Of a stretch of DNA of 64,000 nt, positions 51,982-64,000 are shown piece by piece. Below the pieces are notes generated by a model. The model did no database searches and was not told the origin of the DNA. It was given only the letters and a program-made list of their open reading frames with translations. Source of the stretch: Berberis thunbergii (taxonomy: Eukaryota; Streptophyta; Magnoliopsida; Ranunculales; Berberidaceae); assembly GCA_003290165.1 (NCBI GenBank), contig QNQO01002052.1, positions 1-64,000 on the forward strand, given 5' to 3'. Numbering within the stretch: position 1 is the stretch's first letter; each line of letters begins with the position of its first letter. The position numbers and the translations under genes are program-made.

Positions 51982-54308
51982 AATCCTTGTATTCTCGGAT
52001 TCCACCCAAATTGGCCTCGAACTGAGCCTGTACGTACAAATGAGCTTTCCTTTTTCGTTAAGCACAAAAAAGCTTGTTGTTGAGTCAAACATGTTTCATT
52101 ACTCGTTATTATACTACCACGCAATTTTAGAAGTCAGACCGAGGTCATTTGGTCGCTCAAATCCTTGTATTCTCGGATTGCAACAAAATTGGTGTCAAAT
52201 TTAGCCTACAACGTATAATTGAGTTTTCCTTCTTTGTTAAGCACTATCAAACTTGTTTGTTGAGTTAAATATGTTTATTTTGTCATTATTATGGTACCAC
52301 ATGAAGTTAGAAGTCAAACATAGTCCATTTGGTCAATCAAATATTTGTATTCTCGGATTGCACCCAAATTGGCCTCCAATTGAGCATACAACGTACAAAC
52401 GAGTTTTCTTTCTTCGTTAAGCACAACTGAACTTGTTTGTTGAGTCAATCATATTTAGTTTGTCATAATTATGGTACCACATGAGGTTAGAAGTCAAACA
52501 AAGGTCATTTCGCCACTCATATTCTTGTATTCTCGGATTCCACCCAAATTGGCCTTCAATTGAGCCTACAACGTACAAACGAGTTTCCTTCTTCGTTAAG
52601 CACTACCGAACATGTTTGTTGACTCAAACATGTTTCATTTCTCTTTATTATGGTACCAGGCTAGGTTATAAGTTGAACGGAGTCCATTTGGTCCCTTAAA
52701 TCTTTGTATTCTCGGATTGCACCCAAATTGGCCTCCAATTGAGCCTACAACGTACAAAGAAGTTTTCCTTCTTCCTTAAGCAGAACCAAATTTTTGTTGA
52801 GTTAAACATGTTCCATTTGTCGTTATTATGGTAATACGCGAGGTTAGAAGTCAAACATAGGTCATTTGGTCACTCAAATACGTGTATTCTCTGATTCCAC
52901 CCAAATTGGCTTCCATTTGAGCCTACAACGTACAAACTAGTTTTCCTTCTTCCTTAAGCAGAACCGAATTTTTGTTGAGTTAAACATGTTCCATTTGTCT
53001 TTATTATGGTACCACGCGAGGTTAGAAGTCAAACATAGGTCATTTGGTCACTCAAATACGTGTATTATCTGATTCCACCCAAATTGGCTTCGATTTGAGC
53101 CTACAACATACAAACGAGTTTTCCTTCTTCGTTAAGCATAACCGAACTTGTTTGTTGAGTCAAACTTGTTTTATTTGTCGTTATTATGGTACCATGCCCG
53201 GTTAGAAGTCAAAAGGAGGTCATTTGGTCACTCAAATCCTTGTATACTCGGATTGAACCAAAATTGGACTCCAATTAAGCCTACAACGTACAAACGTCGA
53301 ACTTTTTGTTGAGTCAAAAATGTTCCATTTGTTGTTATTATGGTACCAAATGAGGTTTGAAATCCAACAGAGGTCATTTGGTCACTCAAATAGTTGTATT
53401 CTCTGATTCCACCCAAATTGGCCTCAAATTGAGCCTACAACGTACAAACGAGTTTTACTTATTCGTTAAGCACTACCGAACTTGTTTGTTGAGTCAAACA
53501 TGTTTCATTTGTCATTATTATGGTTCCACGCCTGGTTAGAAGTCGAACGGAGTCAATTTGGTCCCTTAAATATTTGTATTCTCAGATTGCATCCAAATTG
53601 GCCTCCAATTCAGCCTCCAACGTACAAACGAGTTTTCCTTGTTTGTCGAGAACAACCAAACTTGTTTGTTCAGTCAAACATGTTGCATTTGTCATTATTT
53701 TGGTACCTCAAGAGGTTATAAGTCAAACGAAGGTCATTTTGGTCACTCAAATCCTTGTATTCCCGGATTCCACCCAAATTGGCCTCCAATTGTGCCTACA
53801 ATGTACAAACGAGTTTTCCATTTTCGTTGAGCACGAACAAACTTGTTTGTTAAGTCAAACATGTTACATTTTTCATAATTATGGTACCACACAATGTTAG
53901 AAATCAATCAGAGGTAATTTGGCCACTCAAATACTTGTATTCTCTGATTCCACCCAAATTGGCCTCCAATTTAGCCTACAACGTACAAACGAGTTTTCCT
54001 TTTTCGTTAAGCACAACCGAACTTTTTAGTTGAGCCAACCATGTTCCATTTGTCGTTATTGTGGTACCTTATGATTTTATAAGTCAAATGGAGGTCATTT
54101 GGTCTCTCAAATCCTTGTATTCTCGGATTCTACCCAAATTGGCCTCCAATGGAGCCTACAATGTACAAACTAGTTTTCCTTATTCGTTAAGCACTACCGA
54201 ACTTGTTTGTTGAGTCAAACATATTTCATTTGTCTTTATTATGGTACCACGCCTGGTTAGAAGTCGAACGGAGTTAATTTGGTCACTTAAATCGTTGTAT
54301 TCTCGGAT
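51840..54308. repeat. HOR unit 13 (13 monomers, 2469 bp)
   Basis: Carries GTCAAACAAAGGTCATTTCG near 52494, matched by unit 15 but not 14 or 16. A 10-bp-arm inverted repeat, AACATGTTTG / CAAACATGTT, spans a 6-nt loop near 52609. Confidence 0.87.
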
Positions 54309-54452
54309 GGTACCACTAGGTCATGGGTTTAAACACAGCTTGCGACATCTTTATGGGTTCTTGGATCCTATAAAAACCTTGCTTGGCTTTCGGAAGAAAA
54401 AAAGAAAGAAAGAAAAATATAAAAACAAAAGAAGAAAAAAAAAAGAAAAAAA
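54309..54452 (+). mobile_element. SINE copy 14
   Basis: The standard right-side form: decayed box B, CTTGCGACATC, double A-run tail and the AATCGTTG left duplication. Confidence 0.83.
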
Positions 54453-56779
54453 AATCCTTGTATTCTCGGATTCCACCCAAATTGGCCTCGAACTGAGCCT
54501 GTACGTACAAATGAGCTTTCCTTTTTCGTTAAGCACAAAAAAGCTTGTTGTTGAGTCAAACATGTTTCATTACTCGTTATTATACTACCACGCAATTTTA
54601 GAAGTCAGACCGAGGTCATTTGGTCGCTCAAATCCTTGTATTCTCGGATTGCAACAAAATTGGTGTCAAATTTAGCCTACAACGTATAATTGAGTTTTCC
54701 TTCTTTGTTAAGCACTATCAAACTTGTTTGTTGAGTTAAATATGTTTATTTTGTCATTATTATGGTACCACATGAAGTTAGAAGTCAAACATAGTCCATT
54801 TGGTCAATCAAATATTTGTATTCTCGGATTGCACCCAAATTGGCCTCCAATTGAGCATACAACGTACAAACGAGTTTTCTTTCTTCGTTAAGCACAACTG
54901 AACTTGTTTGTTGAGTCAATCATATTTAGTTTGTCATAATTATGGTACCACATGAGGTTAGAAGTCAAACAGAGGTCATTTCGCCACTCATATTCTTGTA
55001 TTCTCGGATTCCACCCAAATTGGCCTTCAATTGAGCCTACAACGTACAAACGAGTTTCCTTCTTCGTTAAGCACTACCGAACATGTTTGTTGACTCAAAC
55101 ATGTTTCATTTCTCTTTATTATGGTACCAGGCTAGGTTATAAGTTGAACGGAGTCCATTTGGTCCCTTAAATCTTTGTATTCTCGGATTGCACCCAAATT
55201 GGCCTCCAATTGAGCCTACAACGTACAAAGAAGTTTTCCTTCTTCCTTAAGCAGAACCAAATTTTTGTTGAGTTAAACATGTTCCATTTGTCGTTATTAT
55301 GGTAATACGCGAGGTTAGAAGTCAAACATAGGTCATTTGGTCACTCAAATACGTGTATTCTCTGATTCCACCCAAATTGGCTTCCATTTGTGCCTACAAC
55401 GTACAAACTAGTTTTCCTTCTTCCTTAAGCAGAACCGAATTTTTGTTGAGTTAAACATGTTCCATTTGTCTTTATTATGGTACCACGCGAGGTTAGAAGT
55501 CAAACATAGGTCATTTGGTCACTCAAATACGTGTATTATCTGATTCCACCCAAATTGGCTTCGATTTGAGCCTACAACATACAAACGAGTTTTCCTTCTT
55601 CGTTAAGCATAACCGAACTTGTTTGTTGAGTCAAACTTGTTTTATTTGTCGTTATTATGGTACCATGCCCGGTTAGAAGTCAAAAGGAGGTCATTTGGTC
55701 ACTCAAATCCTTGTATACTCGGATTGAACCAAAACTGGACTCCAATTAAGCCTACAACGTACAAACGTCGAACTTTTTGTTGAGTCAAAGATGTTCCATT
55801 TGTTGTTATTATGGTACCAAATGAGGTTTGAAATCCAACAGAGGTCATTTGGTCACTCAAATAGTTGTATTCTCTGATACCACCCAAATTGGCCTCAAAT
55901 TGAGCCTACAACGTACAAACGAGTTTTACTTATTCGTTAAGCACTACCGAACTTGTTTGTTGAGTCAAACATGTTTCATTTGTCATTATTATGGTTCCAC
56001 GCCTGGTTAGAAGTCGAACGGAGTCAATTTGGTCCCTTAAATCTTTGTATTCTCAGATTGCATCCAAATTGGCCTCCAATTCAGCCTCCAACGTACAAAC
56101 GAGTTTTCCTTGTTTGTGGAGAACAACCAAACTTGTTTGTTCAGTCAAACATGTTGCATTTGTCATTATTTTGGTACCTCAAGAGGTTATAAGTCAAACG
56201 AAGGTCATTTTGGTCACTCAAATCCTTGTATTCCCGGATTCCACCCAAATTGGCCTCCAATAGTGCCTACAATGTACAAACGAGTTTTCCATTTTCGTTG
56301 AGCACGAACAAACTTGTTTGTTAAGTCAAACATGTTACATTTGTCATAATTATGGTACCACACAATGTTAGAAATCAATCAGATGTAATTTGGCCACTCA
56401 AATACTTGTATTCTCTGATTCCACCCAAATTGGCCTCCAATTTAGCCTACAACGTACAAACGAGTTTTCCTTTTTCGTTAAGCACAACCGAAATTTTTAG
56501 TTGAGCCCACCATGTTCCATTTGTCGTTATTGTGGTACCTTATGATTTTATAAGTCAAATGGAGGTCATTTGGTCTCTCAAATCCTTGTATTCTCGGATT
56601 CTACCCAAATTGGCCTCCAATGGAGCCTACAATGTACAAACTAGTTTTCCTTATTCGTTAAGCACTACCGAACTTGTTTGTTTAGTCAAACATATTTCAT
56701 TTGTCTTTATTATGGTACCACGCCTGGTTAGAAGTCGAACGGAGTTAATTTGGTCACTTAAATCGTTGTATTCTCGGAT
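54309..56779. repeat. HOR unit 14 (13 monomers, 2471 bp)
   Basis: Carries CAGAGGTCATTTCG near 54969 and CCATTTGTGCCTAC near 55385, both shared with unit 16. The perfect AACATGTTTG / CAAACATGTT inverted repeat is at 55080-55105. Confidence 0.87.
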
Positions 56780-56922
56780 GGTACCACTAGGTCATGGGTT
56801 TAAACACAGCTTGCGACATCTTTATGGGTTCTTGGATCCTATAAAAACCTTGCTTGGCTTTCGGAAGAAAAAAAGAAAGAAAGAAAAATATAAAAACAAA
56901 AGAAGAAAAAAAAAAGAAAAAA
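56780..56922 (+). mobile_element. SINE copy 15
   Basis: Right-side form, one or two A residues different in the tail from copy 14. Confidence 0.83.
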
Positions 56923-59249
56923 AATCCTTGTATTCTCGGATTCCACCCAAATTGGCCTCGAACTGAGCCTGTACGTACAAATGAGCTTTCCTTTTTCGTT
57001 AAGCACAAAAAAGCTTGTTGTTGAGTCAAACATGTTTCATTACTCGTTATTATACTACCACGCAATTTTAGAAGTCAGACCGAGGTCATTTGGTCGCTCA
57101 AATCCTTGTATTCTCGGATTGCAACAAAATTGGTGTCAAATTTAGCCTACAACGTATAATTGAGTTTTCCTTCTTTGTTAAGCACTATCAAACTTGTTTG
57201 TTGAGTTAAATATGTTTATTTTGTCATTATTATGGTACCACATGAAGTTAGAAGTCAAACATAGTCCATTTGGTCAATCAAATATTTGTATTCTCGGATT
57301 GCACCCAAATTGGCCTCCAATTGAGCATACAACGTACAAACGAGTTTTCTTTCTTCGTTAAGCACAACTGAACTTGTTTGTTGAGTCAATCATATTTAGT
57401 TTGTCATAATTATGGTACCACATGAGGTTAGAAGTCAAACAAAGGTCATTTCGCCACTCATATTCTTGTATTCTCGGATTCCACCCAAATTGGCCTTCAA
57501 TTGAGCCTACAACGTACAAACGAGTTTCCTTCTTCGTTAAGCACTACCGAACATGTTTGTTGACTCAAACATGTTTCATTTCTCTTTATTATGGTACCAG
57601 GCTAGGTTATAAGTTGAACGGAGTCCATTTGGTCCCTTAAATCTTTGTATTCTCGGATTGCACCCAAATTGGCCTCCAATTGAGCCTACAACGTACAAAG
57701 AAGTTTTCCTTCTTCCTTAAGCAGAACCAAATTTTTGTTGAGTTAAACATGTTCCATTTGTCGTTATTATGGTAATACGCGAGGTTAGAAGTCAAACATA
57801 GGTCATTTGGTCACTCAAATACGTGTATTCTCTGATTCCACCCAAATTGGCTTCCATTTGAGCCTACAACGTACAAACTAGTTTTCCTTCTTCCTTAAGC
57901 AGAACCGAATTTTTGTTGAGTTAAACATGTTCCATTTGTCTTTATTATGGTACCACGCGAGGTTAGAAGTCAAACATAGGTCATTTGGTCACTCAAATAC
58001 GTGTATTATCTGATTCCACCCAAATTGGCTTCGATTTGAGCCTACAACATACAAACGAGTTTTCCTTCTTCGTTAAGCATAACCGAACTTGTTTGTTGAG
58101 TCAAACTTGTTTTATTTGTCGTTATTATGGTACCATGCCCGGTTAGAAGTCAAAAGGAGGTCATTTGGTCACTCAAATCCTTGTATACTCGGATTGAACC
58201 AAAATTGGACTCCAATTAAGCCTACAACGTACAAACGTCGAACTTTTTGTTGAGTCAAAAATGTTCCATTTGTTGTTATTATGGTACCAAATGAGGTTTG
58301 AAATCCAACAGAGGTCATTTGGTCACTCAAATAGTTGTATTCTCTGATTCCACCCAAATTGGCCTCAAATTGAGCCTACAACGTACAAACGAGTTTTACT
58401 TATTCGTTAAGCACTACCGAACTTGTTTGTTGAGTCAAACATGTTTCATTTGTCATTATTATGGTTCCACGCCTGGTTAGAAGTCGAACGGAGTCAATTT
58501 GGTCCCTTAAATATTTGTATTCTCAGATTGCATCCAAATTGGCCTCCAATTCAGCCTCCAACGTACAAACGAGTTTTCCTTGTTTGTCGAGAACAACCAA
58601 ACTTGTTTGTTCAGTCAAACATGTTGCATTTGTCATTATTTTGGTACCTCAAGAGGTTATAAGTCAAACGAAGGTCATTTTGGTCACTCAAATCCTTGTA
58701 TTCCCGGATTCCACCCAAATTGGCCTCCAATTGTGCCTACAATGTACAAACGAGTTTTCCATTTTCGTTGAGCACGAACAAACTTGTTTGTTAAGTCAAA
58801 CATGTTACATTTTTCATAATTATGGTACCACACAATGTTAGAAATCAATCAGAGGTAATTTGGCCACTCAAATACTTGTATTCTCTGATTCCACCCAAAT
58901 TGGCCTCCAATTTAGCCTACAACGTACAAACGAGTTTTCCTTTTTCGTTAAGCACAACCGAACTTTTTAGTTGAGCCAACCATGTTCCATTTGTCGTTAT
59001 TGTGGTACCTTATGATTTTATAAGTCAAATGGAGGTCATTTGGTCTCTCAAATCCTTGTATTCTCGGATTCTACCCAAATTGGCCTCCAATGGAGCCTAC
59101 AATGTACAAACTAGTTTTCCTTATTCGTTAAGCACTACCGAACTTGTTTGTTGAGTCAAACATATTTCATTTGTCTTTATTATGGTACCACGCCTGGTTA
59201 GAAGTCGAACGGAGTTAATTTGGTCACTTAAATCGTTGTATTCTCGGAT
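56780..59249. repeat. HOR unit 15 (13 monomers, 2470 bp)
   Basis: Nearly identical to unit 13 over its length, including GTCAAACAAAGGTCATTTCG near 57435. Confidence 0.87.
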
Positions 59250-59392
59250 GGTACCACTAGGTCATGGGTTTAAACACAGCTTGCGACATCTTTATGGGTT
59301 CTTGGATCCTATAAAAACCTTGCTTGGCTTTCGGAAGAAAAAAAGAAAGAAAGAAAAATATAAAAACAAAAGAAGAAAAAAAAAGAAAAAAA
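59250..59392 (+). mobile_element. SINE copy 16
   Basis: Right-side form with the AATCGTTG left duplication and intact AATCCTTG right duplication from 59393. Confidence 0.83.
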
Positions 59393-61718
59393 AATCCTTG
59401 TATTCTCGGATTCCACCCAAATTGGCCTCGAACTGAGCCTGTACGTACAAATGAGCTTTCCTTTTTCGTTAAGCACAAAAAAGCTTGTTGTTGAGTCAAA
59501 CATGTTTCATTACTCGTTATTATACTACCACGCAATTTTAGAAGTCAGACCGAGGTCATTTGGTCGCTCAAATCCTTGTATTCTCGGATTGCAACAAAAT
59601 TGGTGTCAAATTTAGCCTACAACGTATAATTGAGTTTTCCTTCTTTGTTAAGCACTATCAAACTTGTTTGTTGAGTTAAATATGTTTATTTTGTCATTAT
59701 TATGGTACCACATGAAGTTAGAAGTCAAACATAGTCCATTTGGTCAATCAAATATTTGTATTCTCGGATTGCACCCAAATTGGCCTCCAATTGAGCATAC
59801 AACGTACAAACGAGTTTTCTTTCTTCGTTAAGCACAACTGAACTTGTTTGTTGAGTCAATCATATTTAGTTTGTCATAATTATGGTACCACATGAGGTTA
59901 GAAGTCAAACAGAGGTCATTTCGCCACTCATATTCTTGTATTCTCGGATTCCACCCAAATTGGCCTTCAATTGAGCCTACAACGTACAAACGAGTTTCCT
60001 TCTTCGTTAAGCACTACCGAACATGTTTGTTGAGTCAAACATGTTTCATTTGTCTTTATTATGGTACCAGGCTAGGTTATAAGTTGAACGGAGTCCATTT
60101 GGTCCCTTAAATCTTTGTATTCTCGGATTGCACCCAAATTGGCCTCCAATTGAGCCTACAACGTACAAAGAAGTTTTCCTTCTTCCTTAAGCAGAACCAA
60201 ATTTTTTGTTGAGTTAAACATGTTCCATTTGTCGTTATTATGGTAATACGCGAGGTTAGAAGTCAAACATAGGTCATTTGGTCACTCAAATACGTGTATT
60301 CTCTGATTCCACCCAAATTGGCTTCCATTTGTGCCTACAACGTACAAACTAGTTTTCCTTCTTCCTTAAGCAGAACCGAATTTTGTTGAGTTAAACATGT
60401 TCCATTTGTCTTTATTATGGTACCACGCGAGGTTAGAAGTCAAACATAGGTCATTTGGTCACTCAAATACGTGTATTATCTGATTCCACCCAAATTGGCT
60501 TCGATTTGAGCCTACAACATACAAACGAGTTTTCCTTCTTCGTTAAGCATAACCGAACTTGTTTGTTGAGTCAAACTTGTTTTATTTGTCGTTATTATGG
60601 TACCATGCCCGGTTAGAAGTCAAAAGGAGGTCATTTGGTCACTCAAATCCTTGTATACTCGGATTGAACCAAAATTGGACTCCAATTAAGCCTACAACGT
60701 ACAAACGTCGAACTTTTTGTTGAGTCAAAGATGTTCCATTTGTTGTTATTATGGTACCAAATGAGGTTTGAAATCCAACAGAGGTCATTTGGTCACTCAA
60801 ATAGTTGTATTCTCTGATTCCACCCAAATTGGCCTCAAATTGAGCCTACAACGTACAAACGAGTTTTACTTATTCGTTAAGCACTACCGAACTTGTTTGT
60901 TGAGTCAAACATGTTTCATTTGTCATTATTATGGTTCCACGCCTGGTTAGAAGTCGAACGGAGTCAATTTGGTCCCTTAAATATTTGTATTCTCAGATTG
61001 CATCCAAATTGGCCTCCAATTCAGCCTCCAACGTACAAACGAGTTTTCCTTGTTTGTCGAGAACAACCAAACTTGTTTGTTCAGTCAAACATGTTGCATT
61101 TGTCATTATTTGGTACCTCAAGAGGTTATAAGTCAAACGAAGGTCATTTTGGTCACTCAAATCCTTGTATTCCCGGATTCCACCCAAATTGGCCTCCAAT
61201 TGTGCCTACAATGTACAAACGAGTTTTCCATTTTCGTTGAGCACGAACAAACTTGTTTGTTAAGTCAAACATGTTACATTTTTCATAATTATGGTACCAC
61301 ACAATGTTAGAAATCAATCAGAGGTAATTTGGCCACTCAAATACTTGTATTCTCTGATTCCACCCAAATTGGCCTCCAATTTAGCCTACAACGTACAAAC
61401 GAGTTTTCCTTTTTCGTTAAGCACAACCGAACTTTTTAGTTGAGCCAACCATGTTCCATTTGTCGTTATTGTGGTACCTTATGATTTTATAAGTCAAATG
61501 GAGGTCATTTGGTCTCTCAAATCCTTGTATTCTCGGATTCTACCCAAATTGGCCTCCAATGGAGCCTACAATGTACAAACTAGTTTTCCTTATTCGTTAA
61601 GCACTACCGAACTTGTTTGTTGAGTCAAACATATTTCATTTGTCTTTATTATGGTACCACGCCTGGTTAGAAGTCGAACGGAGTTAATTTGGTCACTTAA
61701 ATCGTTGTATTCTCGGAT
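59250..61718. repeat. HOR unit 16 (13 monomers, 2469 bp)
   Basis: Monomer landmarks (GGTACC-type sites and their variants) fall at about 59188, 59535, 59706, 59884, 60065, 60243, 60421, 60601, 60752, 60935, 61113, 61296, 61475 and 61651. This gives 13 monomers, one enlarged by the SINE and one reduced to 151 bp. It resembles unit 14 in its first half and then departs from the alternating pattern after about 60.66 kb. Confidence 0.88.
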
Positions 61719-61860
61719 GGTACCACTAGGTCATGGGTTTAAACACAGCTTGCGACATCTTTATGGGTTCTTGGATCCTATAAAAACCTTGCTTGGCTTT
61801 CGGAAGAAAAAAAGAAAGAAAGAAAAATATAAAAACAAAGAAGAAAAAAAAAGAAAAAAA
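61719..61860 (+). mobile_element. SINE copy 17
   Basis: Right-side form, with one A lost in ATAAAAACAAAGAAG. Confidence 0.83.
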
Positions 61861-64000
61861 AATCCTTGTATTCTCGGATTCCACCCAAATTGGCCTCGAA
61901 CTGAGCCTGTACGTACAAATGAGCTTTCCTTTTTCGTTAAGCACAAAAAAGCTTGTTGTTGAGTCAAACATGTTTCATTACTCGTTATTATACTACCACG
62001 CAATTTTAGAAGTCAGACCGAGGTCATTTGGTCGCTCAAATCCTTGTATTCTCGGATTGCAACAAAATTGGTGTCAAATTTAGCCTACAACGTATAATTG
62101 AGTTTTCCTTCTTTGTTAAGCACTATCAAACTTGTTTGTTGAGTTAAATATGTTTATTTTGTCATTATTATGGTACCACATGAAGTTAGAAGTCAAACAT
62201 AGTCCATTTGGTCAATCAAATATTTGTATTCTCGGATTGCACCCAAATTGGCCTCCAATTGAGCATACAACGTACAAACGAGTTTTCTTTCTTCGTTAAG
62301 CACAACTGAACTTGTTTGTTGAGTCAATCATATTTAGTTTGTCATAATTAAGGTACCACGTGAGGTTAGAAGTCAAACAGAGGTCATTTCGCCACTCATA
62401 TTCTTGTATTCTCGGATTCCACCCAAATTGGCCTTCAATTGAGCCTACAACGTACAAACGAGTTTCCTTCTTCGTTAAGCACTACCAAACATGTTTGTTG
62501 AGTCAAACATGTTTCATTTGTCTTTATTATGGTACCAGGCTAGGTTATAAGTTGAACGGAGTCCATTTGGTCCCTTAAATCTTTGTATTCTCGGATTGCA
62601 CCCAAATTGGCCTCCAATTGAGCCTACAACGTACAAAGAAGTTTTCCTTCTTCCTTAAGCAGAACCAAATTTTTGTTGAGTTAAACATGTTCCATTTGTC
62701 GTTATTATGGTAATACGCGAGGTTAGAAGTCAAACATAGGTCATTTGGTCACTCAAATACGTGTATTCTCTGATTCCACCCAAATTGGCTTCCATTTGAG
62801 CCTACAACGTACAAACTAGTTTTCCTTCTTCCTTAAGCAGAACCGAACTTTTGTTGAGTTAAACATGTTCCATTTGTCGTTATTATGGTACCACGCGAGG
62901 TTAGAAGTCAAACATAGGTCATTTGGTCACTCAAATACGTGTATTATCTGATTCCACCCAAATTGGCTTCGATTTGAGCCTACAACATACAAACGAGTTT
63001 TCCTTCTTCGTTAAGCATGACCGAACTTGTTTGTTGAGTCAAACTTGTTTTATTTGTCGTTATTATGGTACCATGCCCGGTTAGAAGTCAAAAGGAGGTC
63101 ATTTGGTCACTCAAATCCTTGTATACTCGGATTGAACCAAAATTGGACTCCAATTAAGCCTACAACGTACAAACGTCGAACTTTTTGTTGAGTCAAAGAT
63201 GTTCCATTTGTTGTTATTATGGTACCAAATGAGGTTTGAAATCCAACAGAGGTCATTTGGTCACTCAAATAGTTGTATTCTCTGATTCCACCCAAATTGG
63301 CCTCAAATTGAGCCTACAACGTACAAACGAGTTTTACTTATTCGTTAAGCACTACCGAACTTGTTTATTGAGTCAAACATGTTTCATTTGTCATTATTAT
63401 GGTTCCACGCCTGGTTAGAAGTCGAACGGAGTCAATTTGGTCCCTTAAATCTTTGTATTCTCAGATTGCATCCAAATTGGCCTCCAATTCAGCCTTCAAC
63501 GTACAAACGAGTTTTCCTTGTTTGTCGAGAACAACCAAACTTGTTTGTTCAGTCAAACATGTTGCATTTGTCATTATTTTGGTACCTCAAGAGGTTATAA
63601 GTCAAACGAAGATCATTTTGGTCACTCAAATCCTTGTATTCCCGGATTCCACCCAAATTGGCCTCCAATTGAGCCTACAATATACAAACGAGTTTTCCAT
63701 TTTCGTTGAGCACGAACAAACTTGTTTGTTAAGTCAAACATGTTACATTTGTCATAATTATGGTACCACACAATGTTAGAAATCAATCAGAGGTAATTTG
63801 GCCACTCAAATACTTGTATTCTCTGATTCCACCCAAATTGGCCTCCAATTTAGCCTACAACGTACAAACGAGTTTTCCTTTTTCGTTAAGCACAACCGAA
63901 CTTTTTAGTTGAGCCAACCATGTTCCATTTGTCGTTATTGTGGTACCTTATGATTTTATAAGTCAAATGGAGGTCATTTGGTCTCTCAAATCCTTGTATT
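61719..64000. repeat. HOR unit 17 (partial, cut by the window end)
   Basis: 2282 bp of a 13-monomer unit. Variants include TAAGGTACCACGTGAGG near 62349, AGCATGACCGAAC near 63015 and GAAGATCATTTTGG near 63608. Confidence 0.87.

Larger units (their letters stand above)
24299..64000. repeat. SINE-bearing higher-order repeat array, 17 units
   Basis: Each unit holds 10 to 15 satellite monomers. One monomer is interrupted by the same SINE fragment and another is shortened to about 151 bp (a loss of roughly 28 bp after ACAAACG, e.g. near 60705). SINE starts give spacings of 2750, 2286, 2104, 2472, 2282, 2280, 2286, 2267, 1865, 2243, 2253, 2453, 2469, 2471, 2470 and 2469 bp. Corresponding monomers in different units resemble each other much more than adjacent monomers within a unit, the definition of a higher-order repeat. 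The array runs off the right edge. Confidence 0.95.

Noticed and set aside
51592..52083. Open frames of 60-163 codons throughout the satellite, with related translations in several frames.
   Set aside because: The 180-bp period equals 60 codons, so any frame open in one monomer tends to stay open in the next. Related translations appear on both strands and in several frames, 1-bp indels shift them freely, and many lack ATG starts. No protein family is recognisable.

Overview
The window is plant repeat DNA with no functional host gene. About 56 kb (1-12014 and 19633-64000) is one satellite family with a 180-bp monomer, roughly 300 copies, all in the same orientation. A single 7.6-kb Ty3/gypsy LTR retrotransposon of Athila type (12015-19632, minus strand) interrupts it. 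The tRNA-Asp primer binding site, the polypurine-tract context, the CX2CX4HX4C gag and a tRNA-like SINE all point to a plant, most likely a eudicot. I cannot name the species. A large homogenised satellite with an Athila insertion fits a centromeric, pericentromeric or other heterochromatic block, but nothing in the sequence proves centromere function.

Layout. (1) 1-12014: diverged monomers forming a mosaic of multi-kilobase duplications, with a recent 718-bp four-monomer higher-order repeat (HOR) at 8441-10800. (2) 12015-19632: the LTR element, 5' LTR on the right. It has a PBS, an N-terminally truncated gag broken by one in-frame stop, no protease, reverse transcriptase, RNase H or integrase, and two stem-loop plus polypurine modules on the 3' side. 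(3) 19633-24298: diverged monomers paralogous to parts of region 1. The stretch at about 2881-2960 is an unoccupied copy of the retrotransposon target. (4) 24299-64000: 17 tandem HOR units. Each carries the same 3'-tailed SINE fragment at the same position inside one monomer, flanked by an 18-19 bp target-site duplication. One retroposition event was therefore copied along with the satellite.

HOR units run from 10 to 15 monomers (mostly 12, about 2.28 kb, then 13, about 2.47 kb, on the right). At about 50.8-60.7 kb they form a further level, a nearly identical 4.94-kb pair of alternating unit types. Monomer gains and losses at different positions in different units indicate unequal exchange. 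From about 36.4 to 50.8 kb single-base indels are much commoner than on either side, so part of the apparent divergence there may be sequencing or assembly error.

At the small scale, the monomer shows traces of an older roughly 50-bp subrepeat and carries two short inverted repeats with 6-nt loops. Open reading frames in the satellite are by-products of a period (180) that is a multiple of three. I do not regard any of them as genes.
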